Of a stretch of DNA of 64,000 nt, positions 57,585 through 64,000 are shown in pieces. The stretch's first letter is position 1; each line of letters opens with the position of its first letter. The DNA is taken from NCBI GenBank assembly GCA_020353535.1, contig CP070696.1:3400377-3464376 (forward strand). Direction: 5' to 3'. Position numbers and translations under genes: made by a program. A model generated the notes under the pieces. The model searched no databases and was not told where the DNA came from. It saw nothing but the letters and a program-made list of their open reading frames with translations. The stretch is from Spirochaetaceae bacterium. GTDB lineage: Bacteria > Spirochaetota > Spirochaetia > SZUA-6 > DRHE01.

Positions 57585-58955
57585 CTATGCGCTCTGAGGT
57601 TTCGGAAAATCCTTGATCTGATCGAGGGCCTTGTGGATCTCCTCCTCGGGATACTCGTAGTCGTGGAGCTTTCCCTTGAAGTACAGATCGTAGCCGCGCA
57701 GGTCCATTAAACCGTGTCCGCTCATGTTAAACAGGATCACCTTCTCCTTGCCCTCCTCTTTGGCCTTATTGGCTTCCTGGATGGCTACAGCCACCGCATG
57801 GCTGGTTTCGGGTGCGACAATAATACCCTCGGTGCGGGCAAATGTGATTGCCGCCTGAAAACACTCCAGCTGATGCACGGCCTGGGGTGCCAGCAATCCC
57901 GCGGCTATCGCTTGGGAGACCTGAGGCGCCATTCCATGATAGCGAAGTCCACCGGCATGGATGGGAGGCGGTACAAAGGTATGGCCAAGGGAGTGCATCG
58001 GCGCGATTGGCGCCACCTGGGCGGTGTCGCCATAGTCGTAGACGTAGGGTGCCTTGGTCATGGTGGGACAGGAGAACGGTTCCACCGGGATGATATCGAT
58101 TTGAGCGCCGTTGATCTTGTCGTGGAGATAGGGGAAGGCCAGACCGGCGAAGTTGCTACCGCCCCCGGCACAGCCGATCACCACGTCCATCTTCTTCTCC
58201 CCGATCTTCTCCAGCTGCTTCTTCGCCTCCAGTCCGATGATGGTCTGATGCAGCAGCACATGGGGCAGTACGCTGCCCAGGGAATATTTGGTCTTCCCGC
58301 TCTCGTCCGCAATGGCCGCCTCGATAGCTTCGCTGATGGCGATTCCCAGGCTTCCGGGAGAATCAGGATTCGCAGCCAGAATGTCTCTTCCAGCTTGAGT
58401 CTCCCCACTCGGGCTGGGAACGCAATCCGCGCCCCAAGCCTGCATCATGGTTTTACGGAAGGGCTTCTGATCGAAGCTCACCCGTACCATGAAAACCTTG
58501 CACTCTAGCCCAATCAGGGCACAGGCAAAAGCCAGAGCACTTCCCCACTGCCCGGCTCCGGTCTCAGTGGTTAGCCTTTCAACACCAAACTGCTTGCTGT
58601 AAAAGGCTTGGGGTACGGCGGTGTTGGGTTTGTGGCTTCCCGGGGGAGAGACACTCTCGTTCTTGTAGTAGATCTTGGCCGGTGTCCCCAGAGCTTTCTC
58701 CAATCCGGTCGCCCTGTGCAGGGGGGAGGGTCGCCACTTGTACAGGATTTCGAGTACCTCCTCGGGGATGTCGATCCAGCGGTCCATGCTGATGGATTGG
58801 CCAAGAAGATTCATGGGGAACATCTTGCCCAACCACTCGGGGGTTGCTGGCTTCAGGTCCGGACCCAGGATCGGATTCTTGGGGGTCAGATCCGCGTTCA
58901 GGTTATACCATTGTCTGGGGATCTCATCTTCATTCAGGACTACTTTGATAGGCAT
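57585..58955 (-). CDS. trpB2: Tryptophan synthase beta subunit, TrpB2 type
   Basis: A 456-residue pyridoxal-phosphate enzyme of the TrpB2 branch, longer than TrpB1 and not needing TrpA. The PLP Lys is Lys109 in SHKPNTA; the phosphate loop is [22 protein letters not shown] and [11 protein letters not shown] follow near the end. It makes tryptophan from indole and serine (or phosphoserine). No trpA, trpC or trpE is nearby, so salvage of indole is likely. The ATG has GAGGAGG upstream and lies 23 bases after the TrpR-like gene. Confidence 0.94.
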   Translation of the reverse strand: MPIKVVLNEDEIPRQWYNLNADLTPKNPILGPDLKPATPEWLGKMFPMNLLGQSISMDRWIDIPEEVLEILYKWRPSPLHRATGLEKALGTPAKIYYKNESVSPPGSHKPNTAVPQAFYSKQFGVERLTTETGAGQWGSALAFACALIGLECKVFMVRVSFDQKPFRKTMMQAWGADCVPSPSGETQAGRDILAANPDSPGSLGIAISEAIEAAIADESGKTKYSLGSVLPHVLLHQTIIGLEAKKQLEKIGEKKMDVVIGCAGGGSNFAGLAFPYLHDKINGAQIDIIPVEPFSCPTMTKAPYVYDYGDTAQVAPIAPMHSLGHTFVPPPIHAGGLRYHGMAPQVSQAIAAGLLAPQAVHQLECFQAAITFARTEGIIVAPETSHAVAVAIQEANKAKEEGKEKVILFNMSGHGLMDLRGYDLYFKGKLHDYEYPEEEIHKALDQIKDFPKPQSA

Positions 58956-58978
58956 ACGCTTCCTCCTCTGATGTGTTG

Positions 58979-59302
58979 TTAGTTGCCCTTCGGCTGTTTT
59001 TGAGCATCGTGTTCTACGTAACCGTCCAGGACCGTTTTGAAAGCTGACCCCCGTTTTTTCAGCTCCTTCGATCCTCGCGTGATCTTGCAGAGGCTCATAC
59101 CCAGCTGCTCGGCGATCTTACGTTGACTCATCCCGTCGTTGAGCAGCTTTACAAGCTCCCAACGACCGGCGATCTCCTTGATCTCGTATTTAGTGAGGAT
59201 ACAGATCAGGAACTCTCGGATTAATCTCCGATCTTCGATCTTCGCCAGAATTCCCGCAATCTGATCCAGAGCCTTCAATTCTTCGCCTGTGTTACTATTC
59301 AT
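58979..59302 (-). CDS. TrpR/YerC-family repressor
   Basis: A 107-residue all-helical protein of the Trp repressor superfamily. The helix-turn-helix is in [42 protein letters not shown], with [19 protein letters not shown] as turn and recognition helix. Coupled to trpB2, it most likely senses tryptophan and represses its own operon. No Shine-Dalgarno sequence of quality precedes the ATG. Confidence 0.87.
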   Translation of the reverse strand: MNSNTGEELKALDQIAGILAKIEDRRLIREFLICILTKYEIKEIAGRWELVKLLNDGMSQRKIAEQLGMSLCKITRGSKELKKRGSAFKTVLDGYVEHDAQKQPKGN

Positions 59303-59353
59303 AGAAACGCCACTACGAAAAGGAACGTTACTTCATAAAGAAACATATGTCAA
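59291..59353 (-). promoter_or_regulatory. Promoter and candidate operator of trpR-trpB2
   Basis: Minus-strand TTGACA (59348-59353), a 17-base spacer, TAACGT (59325-59330). Two imperfect 18-base direct repeats of the type GTTACT..TCATA..GAAAC lie at 59291-59308 and 59327-59344 on the plus strand, 36 bases apart; one covers the spacer and -10, the other the start codon. Confidence 0.45.
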
Positions 59354-59396
59354 GGGATATTGCGGAAAAAAAAACCGGATTATGAAAACGGGCTTT

Positions 59397-60644
59397 TCAG
59401 GCTTTCGGAATCTCCCCAGCTTTCTGCAAACCCAGCTTGCACAGAACAGGTCCCGCGATTTCGAAGATGATGCTGGTCGCGGTGATGGTGGTAATGATAA
59501 GGGTTCCCAGTCGGGTACCCCACGGCCCTTCGGGAGACAGGGTTTGCTTCACCACCAGGGCTAGTCCGATGGCGACCCCGGCCTGGGAGAGAATGCCCAT
59601 GCCAAGGTACCTTCTGATCTTGGGTTCAGCCCGGCCAGCCACCGCCCCGATCCAAGCCCCGCCCATGAGTCCGGCGGATCTGCTCACGATGTAGACCGCC
59701 CCGACCAGGCCTAAAGAGGGCAGCAGGGCGAGGTGTAGGTTCGATCCGGCCAGGACGAAGAAGAGCACGAACAGCAGGGGCATCACATCGGTCAACTCAC
59801 CCTTGATCTTCTCAGTCAGGACTGAAGCTTGAGTGTTTACGATCACCAGGCCGACGACCAGATTCGTGAGGATCAAAGACAGGTGCAGCAGCTCGCAGAT
59901 GCCCACGGTGATAAGGACCGTGGCGAAGGTCAAGATGAACAGGTCTCTTCGTTCCGAAAGCCCGCGGGCTAAAAGACGATACAGCACCGCAATGACTGCA
60001 CCAATCAGGACGCTCAATACGATCTCCAGTAACGGAGCGGCAATCAGTCGCCACCACGCTTCCGGAGTTCCCCCGTTGTCCTGAAGAAGGAGGCTGCGAG
60101 CCACGGCAAAGGCGAAACCGAAGATGACGATCGCCAGCCCATCGTCAAAGCCTACCACGGCGTACAGTGCCTTGGTGAGATTGCCCCTTGCCTTGTACTC
60201 CTGAATCACGGCCACGGTGCCGGCAGGAGCGCTGGCCGGAGCCAGGGAGCCAAAAATCAGCGCCAGGGCAAGATTCCGGGTCAGAAAGTACACCGCCAAA
60301 GTGACCACGATAAAGGCCAGAAATGACTCGGCGATGATAATGAGGACAATCCCGATTCCTTGATTTTTCAACGCAGAGAAACTGAGCTCCAAACCGATGC
60401 TGATGGCCACAAAGCCCAAGGCGATCTCGGTGATGAAGCTGATTGAATCCTTTAGCTCTTCGCCGAGAAAACCGAGAACAGAGGGTCCCAAAAAAACTCC
60501 GACCAGCATGAAGCCGATTATCGAGGGCAGGCGCACAAAGCGCATGGATTTACCCAGGTAGAATCCACTTAGGGTCATGATTCCAACCAGGAGAAGCACC
60601 GGCACGGGTAGAGCGTGTAAGAAATTCTGAACCGCCTGCAGCAC
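59397..60644 (-). CDS. CPA2 (KefB-like) cation:proton antiporter
   Basis: An inner-membrane protein of 415 residues with about 12-13 helices and no RCK domain. Typical sequences: RLPSIIGFMLVGVFLGPSVLGFL, ALGFVAISIGLELSF, and the ion-binding helix GFDDGLAIVIFGFAFA with adjacent Asp residues; ASAPAGTVAVIQEY is also conserved. It exchanges K+ or Na+ for H+. The GTG at 60644 has AGGAG six bases before it; the GTG at 60662 overlaps the preceding stop and is the alternative. It lies at the end of a three-gene operon with two EIIA-domain proteins. Confidence 0.87.
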   Translation of the reverse strand: MLQAVQNFLHALPVPVLLLVGIMTLSGFYLGKSMRFVRLPSIIGFMLVGVFLGPSVLGFLGEELKDSISFITEIALGFVAISIGLELSFSALKNQGIGIVLIIIAESFLAFIVVTLAVYFLTRNLALALIFGSLAPASAPAGTVAVIQEYKARGNLTKALYAVVGFDDGLAIVIFGFAFAVARSLLLQDNGGTPEAWWRLIAAPLLEIVLSVLIGAVIAVLYRLLARGLSERRDLFILTFATVLITVGICELLHLSLILTNLVVGLVIVNTQASVLTEKIKGELTDVMPLLFVLFFVLAGSNLHLALLPSLGLVGAVYIVSRSAGLMGGAWIGAVAGRAEPKIRRYLGMGILSQAGVAIGLALVVKQTLSPEGPWGTRLGTLIITTITATSIIFEIAGPVLCKLGLQKAGEIPKA

Positions 60645-60661
60645 GATGGTCTCCTGCCGCA

Positions 60662-61483
60662 CTAGAACTCGAGGGATCCGCTGGAGTAGAACAATTCCTG
60701 CACGGAAATCAGCACCCCCGGGCTCTTCTCAATATCCTCCACCACCGTGTGAATGCGCCGGATCACGTCGTTGCAGAGATCTTTGTCTACCACCGCCAGG
60801 ATGAGGCGACAAAAACCCTTCTGGCTTTCCGACCAGTAGGCTGCGAACAGGGGAATTCTGTGCAGATAGTAGCCCGCGGCGTTGGTTTCAATCACGGCGA
60901 TCGAGCCGGCCACTGCTGCGGAGAGAAGTTGCAGAATATCCTCGAAGTATTCCTCCCTCTGCACGAATACGTGAAACAGACACCTGCCCTTCTGCAGGCC
61001 GGGTGCAACCCCTATGTCTACGAGCCGGAACAGCTCTTCGACAATCTGCCCCACGCGTTTTTCGTCAAACGCCTCGAGAAAGCGCTCGATCACGTCGGGA
61101 TTTTTCAGGACCTTGGAAATCGCCGACAGCAGCTGGATATGGCGGTTTCGCTGCGATACCGGCCCGATGATGAAGAAGAAGGTGGTGGTCTTTTTCCGAT
61201 CCAGGGATTCAAAATCCGCCCCCTCCGGGGCGATCAGCAGGCCGACCACGAACTCGTCGATATCCTCCAGGCTGCAGTGGGGAATGGCTATTCCATCTCC
61301 GAATCCTGTCGTGCCTACCCGTTCCCGCTGCTGCAGGGCATCGAGAATGCGCTTCTCCGATACCTTGCCGAGCACTCTACTCTTCTTGGCCAACCGGGCG
61401 AGTTCGGCAAGCACCTCCTGCTTGTTCCGCGCAGCGCTACCGATCTGAATGCACTCGGGACGAAAACTGGTAAACAGACCCAT
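60662..61483 (-). CDS. EIIA (PtsN-like) domain fused to a PII-like domain
   Basis: A 273-residue cytoplasmic protein. Residues 1-150 are a PTS IIA domain of the fructose/nitrogen type with the phosphorylatable His69 in GIAIPH. Residues 158-273 form a ferredoxin-like fold resembling PII/GlnB or CutA-type signal domains (VFVQREEYFEDILQLLSAAVAG and ISVQELF). No EIIB or EIIC is present, so it is regulatory rather than a sugar-transport subunit; it may act on the antiporter downstream, with whose gene it overlaps. GGAGGG precedes the ATG. Confidence 0.85.
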   Translation of the reverse strand: MGLFTSFRPECIQIGSAARNKQEVLAELARLAKKSRVLGKVSEKRILDALQQRERVGTTGFGDGIAIPHCSLEDIDEFVVGLLIAPEGADFESLDRKKTTTFFFIIGPVSQRNRHIQLLSAISKVLKNPDVIERFLEAFDEKRVGQIVEELFRLVDIGVAPGLQKGRCLFHVFVQREEYFEDILQLLSAAVAGSIAVIETNAAGYYLHRIPLFAAYWSESQKGFCRLILAVVDKDLCNDVIRRIHTVVEDIEKSPGVLISVQELFYSSGSLEF

Positions 61484-61485
61484 GG

Positions 61486-62232
61486 TTACCCTCCTTCCTG
61501 GTCCGCCCGTATGAGCACGTGCAGGACCTGCTCCGGCGATTCACTACGGAGGAGTCGATTCATCACATCCTTCCTGCCGGCCAGGCGATTTACTTTGGCC
61601 AGCACCCGCAGATGCACCACCTCGCTATCCGTACAGAGAAGGAAAAACAGATGCGTTTTATCCTGGTCCGGGGCATCGAAATCCGTTCCCTCTCTGCAGA
61701 TCCCCACAACCAATACCGGACCACCCTCCGGATTCTCCCTGGGATTGCGCAGGTGGGGTATGGCCACACCCTTTCCCACGGCGGTGGAAACAATGCGCTC
61801 CCGCTCCAGCAGTTTCTCGACAAAAGGTTGGGCGTGCACGAGTAAACGTGTGCCTACCAGGGGTTGGACCAACTGACGGAGCACTTCCTCCTTACTGCCG
61901 GGCCGAACATCGATCAGGATGAACTCCACTTTGAGAAGCCGGGACAGGGGCACCACCTCCGGAGTGCTTTCCATCAGCCGTGCCAGATCGTTTCGCGGCA
62001 CCACCCGCATCTTGGCGATCAGCCAGTCATCGATCATAGGGCGAAGAAATCGCCATTGGCTGGCCACCTTGGCGCAGGGGATCTGCCCCTTGTGCACCAT
62101 CCGCAAAACCGTCTTTTCCGCAAGGCGGAGGTAGACGGCTAGCTCGGCAAGGGTCATCACCTCGCCGCTGCCGGCGAATCTGCTCGAGATATCGCCGCCC
62201 TCGCGGCTCGGGCCGAATGTAGTTGCAGTCAT
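61486..62232 (-). CDS. Excisionase-type DNA-binding domain fused to an EIIA domain
   Basis: A 248-residue protein. Residues 25-80 are an excisionase/MerR-like winged helix (MTLAELAVYLRLAEKTVLRM, then QWRFLRPMIDDWL). Residues 100-248 are a PTS IIA domain with His160 in GVAIPH. This fusion joins DNA binding to phosphorylation-dependent sensing, so it may regulate the operon it opens. ATG start at 62232 with AAGAGAG; an internal ATG in front of TLAELAV is an alternative. It lies 2 bases before the next EIIA gene. Confidence 0.87.
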   Translation of the reverse strand: MTATTFGPSREGGDISSRFAGSGEVMTLAELAVYLRLAEKTVLRMVHKGQIPCAKVASQWRFLRPMIDDWLIAKMRVVPRNDLARLMESTPEVVPLSRLLKVEFILIDVRPGSKEEVLRQLVQPLVGTRLLVHAQPFVEKLLERERIVSTAVGKGVAIPHLRNPRENPEGGPVLVVGICREGTDFDAPDQDKTHLFFLLCTDSEVVHLRVLAKVNRLAGRKDVMNRLLRSESPEQVLHVLIRADQEGG

Positions 62233-62277
62233 ATTGTCTCTCTTAGTACCATTAAAAACCTTAAAGTCCTTTATATT

Positions 62278-62307
62278 AAACTATATAACCTTATAGTTTA
62301 TTGTCAA
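62278..62307 (-). promoter_or_regulatory. Promoter and palindromic operator of the antiporter operon
   Basis: Minus-strand TTGACA (62302-62307), a 16-base spacer, TATAGT (62280-62285). An 8-bp inverted repeat AAACTATA/TATAGTTT (62278-62285, 62292-62299) covers the -10 and most of the spacer: a clear operator candidate. Confidence 0.6.
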
Positions 62308-62412
62308 CCATTATTATTCTTTATTGGACCGAATTGCCAAAATAATTTCGCCAGGCAAGGGGGCACTTGAACGCGAATGCTCCGAGCTGTGGATCAAAGC
62401 AAGGCGACGGGC

Positions 62413-62418
62413 TATAAT
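62413..62418 (+). promoter_or_regulatory. -10 box directly before the phosphohexomutase
   Basis: Perfect TATAAT, six bases before the ATG at 62425; -35 region weak (TGGATC). Fits a leaderless transcript. Confidence 0.4.
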
Positions 62419-62424
62419 CCGTGC

Positions 62425-63789
62425 ATGGGCGTATTCAAATCCTACGATATCCGGGGTGTCTATAACCGTGAATGGGACAAGGATCTGGCTTATCGGATCG
62501 GCTTCTTTCTTCCTGCGCTCCTGGAAACCGAGCGGATCCTGGTGGGCAGGGACGCCAGGGAGAGCTCCGAGGAGATATTCGCTGCCTTGAGCCGGGGGAT
62601 CCGGGAAGCCGGCTGTGATGTAACCGACATAGGTCTTTGCTCCACCCCATCTGTATATTTTGCCACCGCCCACTTCGAGTTCGGCGGCAGCGTCATGATT
62701 ACCGCCTCCCACAATCCTCCGGAGTACAATGGCCTGAAGATCTCCCGAGCCCAGGCCATTCCGGTGGGTTACGACACGGGTCTGGATCGCCTGGAGAAGA
62801 TGATTCAAGGAGCGGTAGTGCCTGCTTCGACACCCGGAAAGCTGGAAACTCTGGATATCCGAACGCAATACCTGGAGCACCTCGCACCCTACAAACGGGC
62901 AGTTCGGGGGATCAAGGCGGTGATCGACTGCTCCGACGGCATGGCCTCGGTATTCATCCATGACGTCATTCGGGATCTTCAGGGCCAGATAATCACCATG
63001 TACGACAAACCCGACGGCACCTTCCCTCACCATCCCCCGAATCCGTTGATCGAGGCAAATCTGGCCGATCTGAAGCGGCGGACCCGAGCCGAGAAGGCGG
63101 ACCTGGGAATCTGCTTCGACGGGGATGGGGATCGGGTGATGTTCATAGACGAAGCCGGCCGCTTCATCTCCCCTGACCTGATCACCGCCCTGCTCGGCCT
63201 GTATTTCTTCCGCCTGCACGGTCGGGATCATCGGGGGGAGGTGGTGACCTACGATGTGCGCACCTCCCGCAGCGTGGTGGAGTATGTGGAAAGATTGGGC
63301 GGAAAGCCGGTGATCTGTAAAGTCGGCCACTCCCACGCCAAGAAGCTGCTGCGGGATACCCGGGGAATCTACGGCGGTGAGCTGGCCGGCCACTATTACT
63401 TCCGGGACAACTACTACTGCGACTCAGGTGTTATCGCCGCTCTGCTCGTGCTGGCGATCCTCTCCAGGATCAAACGGCCGTTCTCCGAGCTTATCGCCGA
63501 AATGGTCAAATACCATTACTCCGGAGAGATCAATTTCAAGACCGATGCCAAGGACCGCATCATCGACGCCGTTCTGTCGGCCTACGGTTCACAGCCCGGG
63601 GCCAAGCTGACCGATATAGACGGCATCCGCATGGATTTTCCCGAGTGGTGGTTCAACCTGCGCAAGTCCAATACCGAACCCTACCTGCGCCTGGTCGCAG
63701 AGGCGAACTCGGCGGAGCGCCTGAACGAACGGGTCGCAGAGCTGAAGAGCTGCTTTCGAGAGCTGGATCCAAGCATCGAGGAGGAGTGA
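62425..63789 (+). CDS. Phosphomannomutase/phosphoglucomutase
   Basis: A 454-residue alpha-D-phosphohexomutase. Domain 1 starts FKSYDIRGVY; catalytic Ser95 in TASHNPPEYNG; metal loop FDGDGDRVMF near residue 230; sugar loop GGELAGHYYF near 325; phosphate loop RKSNTEPYLRL near 415. It interconverts hexose 1- and 6-phosphates for nucleotide-sugar synthesis. An upstream in-frame ATG at 62377 would precede the TATAAT box and is rejected. Confidence 0.94.
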   Translation: MGVFKSYDIRGVYNREWDKDLAYRIGFFLPALLETERILVGRDARESSEEIFAALSRGIREAGCDVTDIGLCSTPSVYFATAHFEFGGSVMITASHNPPEYNGLKISRAQAIPVGYDTGLDRLEKMIQGAVVPASTPGKLETLDIRTQYLEHLAPYKRAVRGIKAVIDCSDGMASVFIHDVIRDLQGQIITMYDKPDGTFPHHPPNPLIEANLADLKRRTRAEKADLGICFDGDGDRVMFIDEAGRFISPDLITALLGLYFFRLHGRDHRGEVVTYDVRTSRSVVEYVERLGGKPVICKVGHSHAKKLLRDTRGIYGGELAGHYYFRDNYYCDSGVIAALLVLAILSRIKRPFSELIAEMVKYHYSGEINFKTDAKDRIIDAVLSAYGSQPGAKLTDIDGIRMDFPEWWFNLRKSNTEPYLRLVAEANSAERLNERVAELKSCFRELDPSIEEE

Positions 63790-63841
63790 GCCTGTTTACG
63801 GTTCGGCAAAATGCGGGCAGCTTCCCGGAATGCACCGGCAG

Positions 63842-63874
63842 AAAAAAGGGCCGCCCGGTCATTCGGACAGCCCC
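63842..63874 (-). terminator. Rho-independent terminator of the LysM gene
   Basis: On the minus strand a 10-bp stem with two G-U pairs (GGGCTGTCCG / CGGGCGGCCC), loop AATGAC, then TTTTTT. Thirty bases after the stop at 63904; also stands between convergent genes. Confidence 0.75.
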
Positions 63875-63903
63875 GATTATTCAACCCTATGCCGGCGAGC
63901 GCA

Positions 63904-64000
63904 TCACTTCGGCGGGATCACCAGCTTCCAGCCAGGATAGATCAGATCCGGATGCTGAATGAGTTTGCGGTTGCGCCTCCATATCTTCGGCCACATATAG
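63904..64000 (-). CDS. LysM-domain protein, 3' end only
   Basis: The last 31 codons of a gene that begins outside the window. The translation, MWPKIWRRNRKLIQHPDLIY then PGWKLVIPPK, is the second half of a LysM peptidoglycan-binding repeat, placed at the C-terminus of the protein. The rest cannot be described. Confidence 0.8.
   Translation of the reverse strand, partial: YMWPKIWRRNRKLIQHPDLIYPGWKLVIPPK

Overview
The window comes from a Gram-negative (diderm), GC-rich bacterium: it encodes lipoproteins, twin-arginine and Sec signal peptides, an oxidative TCA cycle and periplasmic iron-sulfur proteins. No rRNA, tRNA, CRISPR array, insertion sequence or phage gene was found. The phylum is not fixed by any marker here. 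A weak case for Spirochaetota rests on signal peptides ending in SAQ, the small secreted protein at the left end, TrpB2 beside a TrpR-like regulator, and a LysM protein. Acidobacteriota-like lineages are not excluded, and the propeller proteins opening with W-x-x-[WFY]-R-G are also common in Planctomycetota and Verrucomicrobiota.

Layout. 1-5.9 kb: a small secreted protein, a DUF554 membrane protein, a glycogen/alpha-glucan phosphorylase and a secreted CocE/NonD-type serine hydrolase. 5.9-10.2 kb: an Aap/Bzt-type general amino-acid ABC importer, read leftwards from a good promoter with a palindrome in its spacer and ending in the hydrolase. 10.3-14.0 kb: an M48 lipoprotein protease, a DinB-like protein, a B3/4-domain protein and an SGNH hydrolase. 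14.1-18.1 kb: a flavin reductase, a ferredoxin-type aldo/keto reductase, a truncated Uma2-like remnant, malate dehydrogenase and a DMT-family exporter.

18.1-36.6 kb is the most unusual part: one long rightward operon, with start/stop overlaps at most junctions. It encodes four PQQ-like/BamB-like beta-propellers, an NHL-type propeller, a tiny Cys-rich twin-arginine protein, a twin-arginine polyferredoxin, a NapH/NosR-like membrane polyferredoxin, a NuoE-NuoF fusion, a NuoG/GltD-like iron-sulfur flavoprotein, a glycosyltransferase and a LolCDE/MacB-like ABC exporter. I infer a route that carries NAD(P)H electrons across the membrane to a periplasmic iron-sulfur protein associated with propeller proteins; no known complex with this composition comes to mind. 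A terminator follows the permease, then a small cemetery of propeller pseudogenes.

37.9-53.9 kb: an almost complete TCA cycle on the minus strand in the order acnA, fumC, sdhA, sdhB, sucC, sucD, sucA, sucB, lpd, gltA. Isocitrate dehydrogenase and the succinate dehydrogenase membrane anchors are missing; mdh lies at 16.2 kb. 54-57.5 kb: TruD, a cupin, a GltS-like symporter and a small Cys-containing protein. 57.6-59.3 kb: a trpR-like/trpB2 pair with a promoter and candidate operator. 59.4-62.3 kb: a CPA2 antiporter with two EIIA-domain regulators, one carrying an excisionase-type DNA-binding domain. 62.4-64 kb: a phosphohexomutase and the 3' end of a LysM protein.

Several monocistronic or lead genes (485, 553, 10339, 57144, 62425) have a -10 box only 5-11 bases before the start codon and no Shine-Dalgarno sequence, which suggests leaderless or nearly leaderless mRNAs.
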